The notes: generated by a model not told the origin, from the letters alone. Numbered from the stretch's first letter, positions 1 to 54,328 are shown. The stretch: DNA of 64,000 nucleotides from Stramonita haemastoma (GCA_030674155.1 CM060316.1:87155868-87219867); one strand, 5' to 3'. A program made the numbers and translations.

Positions 1-625
1 TAAAAGGTGTTGGTATAAAGTGTGTTGTCATTTTTGTTTTTTGGGGGGTTTGCCTCTTGATGTGTATTGCCTAACTGGCGGCGTCTTGTGCAGTTTCTCC
101 ATCTTTTGATATGTGAATTTGTGCGTGTGCGTATCTTTGAAGTATTATTGTGTTTTAATTAGCATTGTTCATAAGCATGCATGCATGCATGCCACAGGAG
201 AATGGGTAGGGGTGGAGGTGGTGGTGGGGGGAAGCAGGAAAAGTGGGGGCATTTTGTTAAGTTCAACAAACCAAAATCTGTTATCATTTTTTTCAGATTT
301 TTTTTCAGACTATTTCAAATGTGTGGGTATATTTTAATTAAGATATCACTTCTTTTATGTATGTCTGGTCGTAACTGTTTATCCTCGAAAGAATTAATTT
401 TGATAGTGTGTATTACTTCTGTGCAAATGGAATATAGCATGTATTCTTGTGTGTTCATGTAACTGGATGAGCTGGATGCCTGTTTTGCGCTTGCTTGAAA
501 TCCAGTTTTCTGGAGTGTGCCACACTCACTGAAGACAATCAATCTGGATGCCAGTTTTGTGCTTGCTTGAAATCCAGTTTTCTGGAGTGTGTCACACTCA
601 CTGAAGACCGTCATTGCTTTGGCAG
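1..625 (+). other. Intron upstream of the first visible exon
   Basis: Taken as the end of an intron of the E4-E2 gene, because a good acceptor (ag at 624-625) precedes an exon that already encodes the middle of the E4 core. No coding sequence is recognised here. A tandem duplication (474-545 and 546-617, 72-bp period, a few differences) runs almost into the acceptor. Earlier exons of the gene must lie outside the window. Confidence 0.6.
474..617. repeat. Two-copy 72-bp tandem duplication
   Basis: The segment beginning ggatgcctgttttgcgcttg at 474 recurs at 546 with a few substitutions. Both copies end in the cactcactgaaga segment. The second copy lies just before the exon 1 acceptor. Confidence 0.85.
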
Positions 626-42084
<41,459 letters not shown>

Positions 42085-42101
<17 letters not shown>

Positions 42102-42300
42102 ACTTCACTGGAGGAAGATGACGATTCGAGGAAGATGAGATTAAATTCTCTGGAGGAAGATGAGGATTAAACTGACTGGAGGAAGATGACGATTAAACTG
42201 ACTGGAGGAAGATAACGATTAGAGGAAGATGAGGATTAAATTCTCTGGAGGAAGATGAGGATTAAACTGACTGGAGGAAGATGAGGATTAAATTCGCTGT
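42085..42300 (+). repeat. Tandem copies of the stop-codon segment in the 3'UTR
   Basis: The final coding bases gaggaagatgacgattaaac recur about 8 more times in the first 200 bases of the 3'UTR (gaggaagatgaggattaaac/t...). Each copy includes the TAA. Confidence 0.9.
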
Positions 42301-42785
42301 GGTGGGGGCCTGTGCAGAGGACAATGACTTACACTGAGATGAGCTTCTGTTATATCATGCAGTTGCGGTTTTCTTTTTTAAAGGTTTTTTTTTTATTATT
42401 TGTTTCAAAGAAAGGAAAGGGAGGTGCACACATGACCACTGTGCCATACATACTACATTTGGTTTTCTTTCTTTGTTCACTGGCTTTTAAAATTTCGTTT
42501 TTATTTTGCTTTACTCCTAAGCTGCTATTTCGTTAGATTTATTTTTATTTAAAGAGCTTTGTAGATAAGGATGAATTAGCATTTTCATCCAAGGAAATGA
42601 TTTTCTGAAGTTTTGGATTAGGTTAGTAGTTTTGATTCGCTTCAGGTATACATCCCCACCCACCACCCCACCCCTCTAAAATTCATGAATACTGTGTTCT
42701 GCTTAAGATAAGATAATGTCTTTCAGTTTGGTTAGGTTGAAAATGCGGAAAGAGACTCTGACTCAGATATATCCAGCATTGATTT

Positions 42786-42965
42786 GATTTGATTTGATTT
42801 ATTCTTTTATATCGAGGATAATGGAATAAGCACTCTTGTGCTTTTTAACATCCAGTCCCCTGCGTATGCAGTTTTGTAAATGTTATCTGTTCCACCGGCA
42901 CACGATGGCTATCTTACGAAAAGTGGAACAGGATTTAACATGTGCGCAAGATGCTCTGCGTGTTG
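42786..42965 (-). mobile_element. SINE family B copy in 3'UTR
   Basis: Minus-oriented: atcgaggataatggaataag, ctgttccaccggcacacgat. Confidence 0.75.
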
Positions 42966-43198
42966 AGAATTTCTTAGACTGCCCTGTACTATAGCAATAG
43001 GAATAATCCGACATTTGTGGCTGGCTGTGCCGGGACTTATTATTTTTTTTTTAAGTTTTAAAAGACGACTTGAGAGTTTGTGGGCTGTAGTGGCGATTCA
43101 GGACATGGGAGCTTCAGTGCAGTGTGATGGTACTCTGTTGTCACCAGGGTTTTGCAGCTGACTTGCTTTCAGTACTCGTGTGTAGCTTTATGATGTGT

Positions 43199-43481
<283 letters not shown>

Positions 43482-43907
43482 CCTCCTCCTGTGACTAAGG
43501 AGGCACTCTTGCAAATGTGGCAGCTCTTCTTCATCAATGTGATGGAGCACGGATAGACAGACAGAGAGAGAGAATGTGATAACGCTGTTACATTTTGCAC
43601 AGATGTGAATGGTTGTATTATCTAGCGGTGTAATAGATTTATTTGTGGTTTTAAGAGGACTTTTTTTCTTTTAAGGAGTCAGGGTGTATTTTTTTAGTAG
43701 TTTGTTTGTCAGCCGGTGTTGAGCTCAAACAGTCAGGAATGTTTGTTTTGAGGAGTGGAGTGGAATGCTGTCAATTGTTCAGGTATGTATTTTACCATGT
43801 GCTTAAAATATATGGAAGAAGGAGGTGGATGGACTAGTCATCACTAAGAGTGATAGGTCAAAGAGAATGTGAGAGGAGAAAATGACATGCGTGTGCGTGC
43901 GTGCGCA

Positions 43908-43973
<66 letters not shown>
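43908..43973. repeat. (CA)n microsatellite
   Basis: Pure CA tract. Confidence 0.95.
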
Positions 43974-43975
<2 letters not shown>

Positions 43976-44396
43976 TTCCCAAGATTAGGTAGGTAGGTAG
44001 GTCTGTCATGAATGCATAATTTGCATGAGAAAGAGAAACCTTCATATGCATAATCATTATTTAAAGCAAAAAGTCATGCACTTTTGAGGAAAAACTGTAA
44101 ATCAATAAAGACAGGAACTGTTGAACAGTATAGACATGGCATCAGAGTTGCAGAAAAACTGAAAAGAATTTTTCAAGAAAAAAAAGACATACTGGTGCTA
44201 AAAAAAAAAAAAGTTCAAAGTATAGCTGGAAGAGAGAGGAGGTGGAAGGTGGGGGGAATCCGTAAAAGAATGTGAGAAAATAGTTCAGGACAGCTCTGTT
44301 GCAGTTTTTAATTGAAAGCTGAAGCTCTGCGAAAATGCTAAATGTATCATGTGTTCTTCTGTATGCAGAGTGCAGCAGTTATGAGTCTTTTAATGT

Positions 44397-44900
44397 ACGA
44401 TGGTGTGTGTAAGAATGAGGTATTGCACAATATGCAGTGCTACTCTTATGATCCAGAGTCAGTCTTCTGGGGGTTTTTGTGTGTTTTTTTTTAATTTTGT
44501 GTTACGTATATTCATTACTTGTTTGTGTGTGTGTGTGTGTGTGTGTTACTTTTTGTGTTGTTGTTGCAATATTCAGTAGCTTTATGGTGTGTGTAAGAAT
44601 CTATGATCCAGATTCAGTCTTCTGTTGTTGTTTTTTTCAAATTTGTGTTACGTATATCTATTACTTGTTTGTGTGTGTGTGTGTGTTTTACTTTTGTGTG
44701 TGTGTGTGTGTGCAATATTCAGTAGCTTTATGGTGTGTGTAAGAATGAGGTATCGCACAATATGCAGTGCTATGCTATGATTCAGATTCAGTCTTCTGGG
44801 TTTTTTTTTTTTTAATTTGTGTTAAGTATATCCCATTACTTGTTTGTGTGTGTGTTTTACTTTTTTTTTTTTTTTTTGAATATTCAGTAGCTTTATGTTG
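44397..44900. repeat. Three tandem copies of a 150-180-bp unit
   Basis: Each copy has ggtgtgtgtaagaatga, atgatccag..tcagtcttct, a T run, ttgtgttacgtatatc and ttacttgtttgtgtgtg, then caatattcagtagctttat. Confidence 0.85.
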
Positions 44901-45151
44901 TGAAAAACCATGACTTTTTAACAAATATTCCATTGTTCTTATACGAACAATTTTGTGCTTTTTTTGGTTTGTTTGTTTCTTCTGAGTAAATGCTTCCGAG
45001 TCAGTCTTCTCTTTTATATACTGAAAGGGTCTATATGAGCTTGTTGTATGGTGGTGTTTTGTCGTATGGGATTTCTGATTCATTTTCTTATATCTGTATT
45101 TTTATTTTGTGTGCCAGTCTCATTATTTTGGTTGTTGTATGATGTATCGGG

Positions 45152-45157
45152 AATAAA
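45152..45157 (+). terminator. Candidate polyadenylation signal AATAAA
   Basis: AATAAA followed within 30 bases by gtgagcgtgttggtgtgg, a GT-rich downstream element. It is the last such signal before the 71-bp satellite. Confidence 0.45.
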
Positions 45158-45234
45158 GTTGCGATCATGAAGTGAGCGTGTTGGTGTGGCAGATGTTTTC
45201 TTGCCCTCTGTGTTCTTTTTCGTCTTGTATGCCT

Positions 45235-48003
45235 GTCTCTTTCTCATTGTTCTATTATGATATCAGTATTGGAGCGTTGTTTTTCATTTGTATTGAGTGT
45301 TGTTTGTCTCTTTCTCATTGTTCTATTATGATATCAGTATTGGAGCGTTGTTTTTCATTTGTATTGAGTGTTGTTTGTCTCTTTCTCATTGTTCTATTAT
45401 GATATCAGTATTGGAGCGTTGTTTTTCATTTGTATTGAGTGTTGTTTGTCTCTTTCTCATTGTTCTATTATGATATCAGTATTGGAGCGTTGTTTTTCAT
45501 TTGTATTGAGTGTTGTTTGTCTCTTTCTCATTGTTCTATTATGATATCAGTATTGGAGCGTTGTTTTTCATTTGTATTGAGTGTTGTTTGTCTCTTTCTC
45601 ATTGTTCTATTATGATATCAGTATTGGAGCTTTGTTTTTCATTTGTATTGAGTGTTGTTTGTCTCTTTCTCATTGTTCTATTATGATATCAGTATTGGAG
45701 CGTTGTTTTTCATTTGTATTGAGTGTTGTTTGTCTCTTTCTCATTGTTCTATTATGATATCAGTATTGGAGCGTTGTTTTTTCATTTGTATTGAGTGTTG
45801 TTTGTCTCTTTCTCATTGTTCTGTTATGATATCAGTATTGGAGCGTTGTTTTTCATTTGTATTGAGTGTTGTTTGTCTCTTTCTCATTGTTCTGTTATGA
45901 TATCAGTATTGGAGCGTTGTTTTTCATTTGTATTGAGTGTTGTTTGTCTCTTTCTCATTGTTCTGTTATGATATCAGTATTGGAGCGTTGTTTTTCATTT
46001 GTATTGAGTGTTGTTTGTCTCTTTCTCATTGTTCTGTTATGATATCAGTATTGGAGCGTTGTTTTTCATTTGTATTGAGTGTTGTTTGTCTCTTTCTCAT
46101 TGTTCTGTTATGATATCAGTATTGGAGCGTTGTTTTTCATTTGTATTGAGTGTTGTTTGTCTCTTTCTCATTGTTCTGTTATGATATCAGTATTGGAGCG
46201 TTGTTTTTCATTTGTATTGAGTGTTGTTTGTCTCTTTCTCATTGTTCTATTATGATATCAGTATTGGAGCTTTGTTTTTCATTTGTATTGAGTGTTGTTT
46301 GTCTCTTTCTCATTGTTCTATTATGATATCAGTATTGGAGCGTTGTTTTTCATTTGTATTGAGTGTTGTTTGTCTCTTTCTCATTGTTCTATTATGATAT
46401 CAGTATTGGAGCGTTGTTTTTCATTTGTATTGAGTGTTGTTTGTCTCTTTCTCATTGTTCTATTATGATATCAGTATTGGAGCGTTGTTTTTCATTTGTA
46501 TTGAGTGTTGTTTGTCTCTTTCTCATTGTTCTGTTATGATATCAGTATTGGAGCGTTGTTTTTCATTTGTATTGAGTGTTGTTTGTCTCTTTCTCATTGT
46601 TCTATTATGATATCAGTATTGGAGCGTTGTTTTTCATTTGTATTGAGTGTTGTTTGTCTCTTTCTCATTGTTCTGTTATGATATCAGTATTGGAGCGTTG
46701 TTTTTCATTTGTATTGAGTGTTGTTTGTCTCTTTCTCATTGTTCTGTTATGATATCAGTATTGGAGCGTTGTTTTTCATTTGTATTGAGTGTTGTTTGTC
46801 TCTTTCTCATTGTTCTGTTATGATATCAGTATTGGAGCGTTGTTTTTCATTTGTATTGAGTGTTGTTTGTCTCTTTCTCATTGTTCTGTTATGATATCAG
46901 TATTGGAGCGTTGTTTTTCATTTGTATTGAGTGTTGTTTGTCTCTTTCTCATTGTTCTGTTATGATATCAGTATTGGAGCGTTGTTTTTCATTTGTATTG
47001 AGTGTTGTTTGTCTCTTCTCATTGTTCTGTTATGATATCAGTATTGGAGCGTTGTTTTTCATTTGTATTGAGTGTTGTTTGTCTCTTTCTCATTGTTCTG
47101 TTATGATATCAGTATTGGAGCGTTGTTTTTCATTTGTATTGAGTGTTGTTTGTCTCTTTCTCATTGTTCTGTTATGATATCAGTATTGGAGCGTTGTTTT
47201 TCATTTGTATTGAGTGTTGTTTGTCTCTTTCTCATTGTTCTGTTATGATATCAGTATTGGAGCGTTGTTTTTCATTTGTATTGGGTGTTGTTTGTCTCTT
47301 TCTCATTGTTCTGTTATGATATCAGTATTGGAGCGTTGTTTTTCATTTGTATTGAGTGTTGTTTGTCTCTTTCTCATTGTTCTGTTATGATATCAGTATT
47401 GGAGCGTTGTTTTTCATTTGTATTGAGTGTTGTTTGTCTCTTTCTCATTGTTCTATTATGATATCAGTATTGGAGCGTTGTTTTTCATTTGTATTGAGTG
47501 TTGTTTGTCTCTTTCTCATTGTTCTATTATGATATCAGTATTGGAGCGTTGTTTTTCATTTGTATTGAGTGTTGTTTGTCTCTTTCTCATTGTTCTATTA
47601 TGATATCAGTATTGGAGCGTTGTTTTTTCATTTGTATTGAGTGTTGTTTGTCTCTTTCTCATTGTTCTATTATGATATCAGTATTGGAGCGTTGTTTTTT
47701 CATTTGTATTGAGTGTTGTTTGTCTCTTTCTCATTGTTCTATTATGATATCAGTATTGGAGCGTTGTTTTTCATTTGTATTGAGTGTTGTTTGTCTCTTT
47801 CTCATTGTTCTATTATGATATCAGTATTGGAGCGTTGTTTTTTCATTTGTATTGAGTGTTGTTTGTCTCTTTCTCATTGTTCTATTATGATATCAGTATT
47901 GGAGCGTTGTTTTTCATTTGTATTGAGTGTTGTTTGTCTCTTTCTCATTGTTCTATTTGATTCAGTATTGGAGCGTTGTTTTTTTCATTTGTATTGAGTG
48001 TTT
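45235..48003. repeat. 71-bp satellite array, about 39 copies
   Basis: Unit: tctctttctcattgttctat, tatgatatcagtattggagc, gttgtttttcatttgtattg, agtgttgtttg. Copies are nearly identical. The main variants are ctatt/ctgtt in blocks, two ggagcttt copies (45627, 46268), occasional extra T and one single-base loss near 47016. Confidence 0.97.
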
Positions 48004-48900
48004 GTGGATGCTTTGCAAAAAAAAAAAAAGGAAACATTACAACAAACTCAAAATCCCGCCACCATGTTTGGTCATGAATGTACACACACACACACACATA
48101 CGTGCATGAGCACACACTTGCATAAAGCATAACATAAAGACATACTCGTGCACGCACATTAGAACATAGTCTTTAATTTGACAGCTATTCCATATCATCT
48201 ATCCATTATCTCCGTGTTTGATTAAAAAAGAACACATACACACATGCACACACACAGTCTGCGCGTGTGCACACACACACACACGTACGCGCACACACAC
48301 ACCCCCTCTATTTTCTTCTTTTTTTTTTCTTTGGCCTCATCTTGAGTAACGTTCCTATCCTGCTGTTCCCACACTGCTCAGTTTAATCTCTACCACAGCC
48401 ATACCCAGATTCATGAAAGTTGCATCCCCAGGGTCGGAAGTTCACAGGGAACTTATCAATGTCAGGCCGCCATAGGGCCACCAGACAGGGAGGCCCTGCA
48501 CTGCTGCTGGGTCCCTAAGGTGGTGTCCGTAGTACCTGCTCTGATCCAACATACGCAGGCCGCCACCTCGCACTAACAACAGCAGTAGCAGAAGCCAGAC
48601 TTGAGTGAGACATCCACCTGGGGTGGCAACCAGCACAGTGTCTCTCCAACGACCTTCTCCCATGAACCCTGAAGACTTTGGCACCAACTCACCACAGGCA
48701 TAGATGTGTATGGGGAAACCAAAACTGAGGTCACCATGAGATCAGAGCAACTGTAGCCGCTAACTCGGAGACGATGTTCTTTAATTGCATGATAATCAAT
48801 GAGGATGACGTAATGATGCGGCTTTGGAAGTGTGCATGTTTTGAGACTAGTGAAAGGGTGGCACTCTGCTTCCTATTATGAAAAAAATTATATCCTGGAA
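48004..48900. other. Intergenic: CA tracts and unrecognised sequence
   Basis: CA-rich pieces at 48080-48300. 48330-48730 is GC-richer and may be old transposon DNA, but no domain could be named. Confidence 0.4.
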
Positions 48901-48949
48901 TTAACTGGGCCTGACAAAATACAGACACCTACAAGGTTGATCAGGTAAT

Positions 48950-49185
48950 TTGAGCAACACTCAACAAAAAAACAAAAAAAAAGTTGAGCAACACTCTCAG
49001 AATTACACCCATAAAGTAGATGGAGCTCGAGGCCCCAGACTTCCCAATGAGCCCATAGCAAACTCACTCTGTGCTGGAGCTGACTGGAGACCGAAAAATC
49101 CCCATGAATCTTATAGGATTCGAACCTGGGTCCTTCCAGTCCATAACCCGAGGCATTAACCATTGCGCCATGGCTGGTCACCTGC
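48950..49185 (-). mobile_element. tRNA-derived SINE family E, minus copy
   Basis: Matches the 6600 copy in reverse: ataggattcgaacctgggtc near 49115 is the B-box area, and gcccatagcaaactcactct the body. Confidence 0.75.
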
Positions 49186-49202
49186 TCTTGTCAAAAATTT
49201 TC

Positions 49203-49395
49203 TACAGCTCATCTCTGTCCATTTTAAGACGCATCATACTGCTGCAGTGCACCCTTAGACTTATCGTCAGACCTACAGTGTATGACAGACATCACAGACT
49301 TAAGCTCCATAACGTCCATAGATTCAAATACCTAGGAGCAATTGTAACAGACCAAAGATCAAGGCCCATAGTGCACTCCAAGGTTGCACAATTAT
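49203..49395 (+). mobile_element. LINE RT fragment, 5' half (interrupted)
   Basis: Encodes YDRHHRLKLHNVHRFKYLGA then IVTDQRSR, an RT thumb motif (KYLG). The reading resumes at 51180 behind an inserted element. Confidence 0.75.
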
Positions 49396-49799
49396 TACAG
49401 GGTTCATAGGGGCCTTTTAAGCCCGTTAAGATCTTTACAAATGTGATTTGACTTAAAAGGCCTTTTCAGTCCTTCGATTCAGCAAGTAGGTCCTTTTAAA
49501 ATATCACCAGGTCCTTTTAAATGCTGAAAAGTCCTGTTGAATCAAGCAAGAGGGCATGACAGATTGACATGGTACATCTCTTTGAATTCGCAGAAATCTG
49601 TGAAAGAAACCCCCTTTAAAAAAAAGGATGAGAAAAAAAAAGAAACCCAGAAAAGTAGTCAATCAAGGGAATTAACTCTTCCATGCTGATTACTTCCCTT
49701 CACTGCTTTACACCACGAGTCATCTCTAGGCCTAGGTACTTCAGCTATGTGTGCTGTCAGAGAACAATGTTTACATAACAATCGGCAGGCCTACCAGCC

Positions 49800-49856
49800 T
49801 CTCTCTCTCTCTGTCTGTGCTTCTCTCTCTTTCTCTATGTCTGTCTGTCTGTCTGT

Positions 49857-49908
<52 letters not shown>

Positions 49909-49928
49909 ACACACACACACACACACAC
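49800..49928. repeat. (CT)n-(CTGT)n-(CA)n compound microsatellite
   Basis: Within the hAT-like element. Confidence 0.95.
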
Positions 49929-50103
49929 ATATGTTTTGTTGTTGTTTTTTTGTGTATTATTCCACCACCACAACCTCCCCTCTCTTTCTCTCCTATATGT
50001 TTCTCTGTCGGTGTGCGTCTGTTCTTTCTCTCTCTTTCCTTCTTTTTCTTCCTCTATCTGGTGGCTAAGTGCACATTTGTTTAGATATGTGAATCATGTC
50101 ATG

Positions 50104-50727
50104 TCATGTCTGCCTGTGGTCCCTTCTGGGGCATAGGCCGCCAACTAGCTGTCTCCAGGCATCTCGGCTCTGGGCTAGGCGTTCCAGCTGTCCCCACGTC
50201 TTGCCCATCTTTTTCGCATCTGCATCCAGGTCCCGGCGCCAGGTATTTCTAGGCCGCCCTCTCTTTCTTTTCCCTTGTGGATTCCAGGTGAGAGCTTGTC
50301 TTGTGATGCTGGATACAGGTTTCCGTAGGGTGTGTCCTATCCATCGCCAACGTCTCTGTAGGATTTCTTTCTCAACAGGCTGTTGTCTGGTTCTTTGCCA
50401 TAATTCTTCATTACTGATCTTGTCTGGCCAGCGGATCTTGAGGATCTTCCTGAGGCAGGTGTTGATGAAGACCTGGATTTTCTTCATGGTGGTGACGGTG
50501 TTTCTCCAGGTCTCTGCTCCATACATTAGTATTGGCTTGATGATGGTGTTGAAGAGCCTGGTCTTGGTGGCGATGCTGATGTCGCTTGATCCCCAGACGT
50601 TTCTGAGCTGCTTGAAGGCTGCCCTTGCTTTACCGATGCGGGTTCTGACGTCTGTGTCTGTTCCTCCCTGTGTGTCCACTTGGGTATAAAACCTCCTTCT
50701 GGTCGAAGAAATGACTGGAAAAGTCAT
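50104..50727 (-). mobile_element. LINE C-terminal fragment (207-codon open frame)
   Basis: Open minus frame: [80 protein letters not shown]. This is the RT thumb and basic C-terminal part of a LINE. It is still open, so this copy is younger than 38134-38650. Confidence 0.88.
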
Positions 50728-50836
50728 TCTAGGAGAGCTTATTTCTGGGCAGAAATGGCTTAGTATGAAGAACTGAAGTTAGTTCAAAGAGAGGCATTTT
50801 TACAAGCTAGAATTGCTGAAAAACCTTCAGCTTCAG

Positions 50837-50913
50837 GGGGCAATGCCCCTGACCCCCACAAGGGGCTCTGCCCCTTGACCCTGCAAGGGGGCACTGCCCC
50901 CCTGGACCCCCAA
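50837..50913. repeat. GC-rich short palindromic repeats
   Basis: Three alternations of aggggg.. and ..gcccct/gacccc in about 75 bases, able to fold; lies inside the hAT-like element. Confidence 0.6.
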
Positions 50914-51179
50914 ACTGTTTCAGGGAAAAGTGCTTTTTCAGGAAAAAGTGATGCTGACAATGATCGTCTAATGGCTGAAGTCATGTGGGCTTCATAAGTT
51001 GTTGATTGCCATTACAGCTGTAGATCTTCTGAACAGTTTCACTGTATTTGCATGTTATGATCTTTAAAGATTCTATAAAATTGCAATGGTCTAGGTCCTT
51101 TTAATCTGACCTGGGGTCCTTTTAAGTCCTTTAAAGGTCCTTTTTTTTTTACTTCATGCCTTGCACCTGGGAACCCTGT

Positions 51180-51290
51180 ATTATAACAGCACTGAGAAAA
51201 CTCAGGACTCTGTGGAGTGACAGAAACATCACGCTAAGCTCAAAAGATCAGACCGATGGGCTCCTTAGTTATCTAGGTATTCCTGTATGT
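51180..51290 (+). mobile_element. LINE RT fragment, 3' half
   Basis: TALRKLRTLWSDRNITLSSK continues the LINE frame cut at 49395. Overlaps the expected 3'UTR of the minus-strand gene. Confidence 0.75.
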
Positions 51291-51299
51291 ATCCATCTT

Positions 51300-52741
51300 T
51301 TAAAAAGTGTGCTGGAACCGCCATCGTAAGTTTTTCTGGACTGTCAGCATAGCTCTCACGTAACTTCCATTCAGCTTTACCTGGCTCGGGCCCTCCTCCT
51401 TCTCCTCCTCCCCCTGGACAGCCAAGTCCCTGTGCACAAAGACGGTGAAAGGCAGAGGCTGACCACTGACCGTGTCCATGTAGTGACCCCGTATCATCAC
51501 CCGGTCCTCGCTGAGCTCAGGTATCAGAGCCTCCTTAGACTCCCTCACAATCCTGACATCCGTCAGTGCTGATTCTGTTGTTCGTGTCTCTCTGGAACTT
51601 GCATCTTCGGGCTCCCGAAAACATGCATTTGATCTATGTTGTTTTGTTCTAGAATCACAAAAACGATTTGCACTCACAAAATCATGGTCATTATCCTTAA
51701 CAGTAATTTTGGAATGAGAGTGTGGAGATGGCATAGGCCTACGCTGTGCAGAAAGTCTGGCATTCTGACTGCAGTCTTTGGAGGAGGTGAGTTCAGGGGT
51801 GAAGCTCATAGGGTCTATCTGGAAAGACAGCTGGGAAGACGTGGTGTGACTGAGACTTCCTCTGGGTTCATCCGGAACCGTGAAGCTCTTTGTGCCTCCA
51901 GGAAAACAGCTCTGTGTTGATTCTCCTGCTTCTTGCAAATTCACTGAAGACATCGGACGGCATATTTGTGTGAAACAATCCTTTGTAGGAGTGTTGTGAG
52001 ACCTCTGCCCCAGCGTTCTCTCAGATGGAGACAGGACGCCACTTGAGTCAAACCTCTGCCCTGCAACTGCTGAACCACTGGTAACTAATGACGACGGAGA
52101 ACAGGATTCAGACTGACGTAAAACTGGTACCTCTTTCTTCAACACTTTCAAATCGTTTCGAGAAGAACGTGTCACATTTTTAGTCCGCCCATGTGTCCCC
52201 ACGGCCAACTCTTCTGGCGCTGTCAGCCTCTGTAAGCCTGACGAGGACAAAGCTCCACACACACCACGGTGACATTTTGCTCCCGAAAACTTCGTATCCC
52301 TCAAAACGTTTGAATCCGACATCTCCTGGGAGTCAGCACACCCGTGACTGCACAAACACCGGACCCGGACCTCCCTGACCAAGAGGCGAGCCGGCACGTG
52401 GAAGTCGTCCACGCACAACTGCAGACGGAGAGAGTCCTCAGCCGCCCTCCGCACCTCCTCACAGGGAGCCTGGGCAGGGAAGGTGGGCACCAAGGGCACC
52501 GTGAGGTCATGCCCGACACACAGGTCCAGGAACCATCCCCTGGGAGCCTGCAGGAAGGCGTTCAGCCTGTGCACGGTCTCCGTCACCTCGCTGCTGGATT
52601 CTTGCAGGAAGACCCTGGATGAGGTCGCCATCTTTCTGGCGTGCTGTACCACCTCCCCCAAGCCTTCCAGGGCGGGGTCTTTTGGGTTCAGTCTGCTGTG
52701 GATGTAGTCTCGCGTCTCCCTGTCCAGAACATTGTCGTCGT
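51300..52741 (-). CDS. Terminal coding exon of an unrecognised gene (about 479 codons)
   Basis: The open minus frame starts after ACAG at 52742-52745 (two bases complete a codon) with DDDNVLDRETRDYIHSR and ends RWRFQHTF before TAA at 51302-51300. The first 150 residues look folded: RKMATSSRVFLQESSSEVTE, VGHDLTVPLVPTF, LLVREVRVRCLCSHGC. The middle 250 are Ser-rich and probably disordered. The last 70 look ordered again: VMIRGHYMDTVSGQPLPFTV, KLNGSYVRAMLTVQKNLRWR. No family was recognised. GC content and lack of stops support a real gene. Upstream exons are not certain. It is convergent with the E4-E2 gene. Confidence 0.75.
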
Positions 52742-52879
52742 CTGTTTTTTGTCTGTTGTGGAGAGAGAAAAGGTGTGTGGAGAGGATTTTTTTTTGGGGG
52801 GGGTTAGGTAGGTAGGTAGGGTGGTAAGAGGAATTAGTGAGAGTAACAGTTTTTTTGTTTTTGGTGGGTGGGTGGGTGA

Positions 52880-52943
52880 GTGAGTGAGTGTGTGTGTGTG
52901 TGTGTCGGGGGGGGGGGGGGGTGTTGAGTGAGTGAGTGAGTGA

Positions 52944-52998
<55 letters not shown>

Positions 52999-53123
52999 GT
53001 GTGTGTGTGTGAGTGAGTGAAGGAGTGAGTGAATTAGTGTGTGTTAGAGTGTGTGTGCGTATGTGTGTGTGTGTGTTATTCTCTGAAGTGATGAATGATA
53101 TTACATAGGTTGTAAAACTGCAG

Positions 53124-53211
<88 letters not shown>

Positions 53212-53224
53212 GACAGAGAGAGAC

Positions 53225-53271
<47 letters not shown>

Positions 53272-53335
53272 GGCAGGCAGGCAGGCAGGCAGGCAGACAG
53301 ATAGAGACACAGACACAGACAGACATACAGAGGTA
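52880..53335. repeat. (GT)n, (GAGT)n, (GA)n, (GACA)n, (GGCA)n compound repeats
   Basis: A chain of different simple repeats in the intron upstream of the minus-strand exon, including a 14-base G run near 52907. Confidence 0.95.
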
Positions 53336-53434
53336 GGTGCTTTACGAATTATTATGTCGATTTTGAACGAGTTATTTCAGCGAAATGCATTTTGCTTTCA
53401 AAACCTTATGGAGATCTACCCATTGTGGCTCTTA

Positions 53435-53769
<335 letters not shown>

Positions 53770-53779
53770 ACACATTCAA

Positions 53780-54290
53780 AGAAGAGACGTTCTCAATAGT
53801 TTACGAGGTATGGTATTTACCTGTCATTTTCAAACATGATCAAATCAGGCCTGTGCTCTTCACCTAAACCTTCCAGTCCCTTGTAATAATGCACATGCCT
53901 TCGCTACTGATATGACGTTCCAGGCCTGCTTGTGTCATTTTTCTTTGATTTTATCACATTCTTTCATTAGCCTATACCTTTTCATCTATTTCGCTAAACG
54001 TGTAGTATTCTGTAATCAATCTTACGATGACGAAATGATATTTTTACGTCAAAGATATAATTATGAAAGTTTTGGGTTGAAATTCTTAGGTTTTGAAATA
54101 GCCTAGCCTTCGTCAGAATTTTTTTTTTTCGTCAGAATTTCTTTGTTTCACAACGCAACAGTCGTATTTCAAACATTCCAAAACAAAATGCCTTTATATT
54201 GTTTTCCTGTTGTTTTGTCTAAAAAGTGGGTGTTACAGTTAGTTCAGTTTGCAAATTTCATATCATTTAAAAAATAATATAATCTCTTTA

Positions 54291-54328
<38 letters not shown>

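Larger units (their letters stand above)
49396..51179. mobile_element. hAT-like TIR element inserted in the LINE fragment
   Basis: Short inverted ends CAGGGTTC (49398-49405) and GAACCCTG (51171-51178). The flanks AATTATTA and TATTATAA agree at 6 of 8 positions, like an aged 8-bp hAT duplication. Inside both ends, cctttt/ggtccttttaa motifs repeat. It contains CT/CA tracts, a foreign LINE fragment (50104-50727) and a GC-rich palindromic block (50837-50913). No transposase is visible. Confidence 0.65.

Noticed and set aside
45172..47997. Repeated 60-106-codon frames with SLFYYDISIGALFFICIE
   Set aside because: They are readings of the 71-bp satellite. The unit length is not a multiple of 3 and frames stop after about three units.
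45235..48003. CRISPR-like array
   Set aside because: The units are contiguous 71-bp copies with no unique spacers, in a spliced-gene eukaryotic context.
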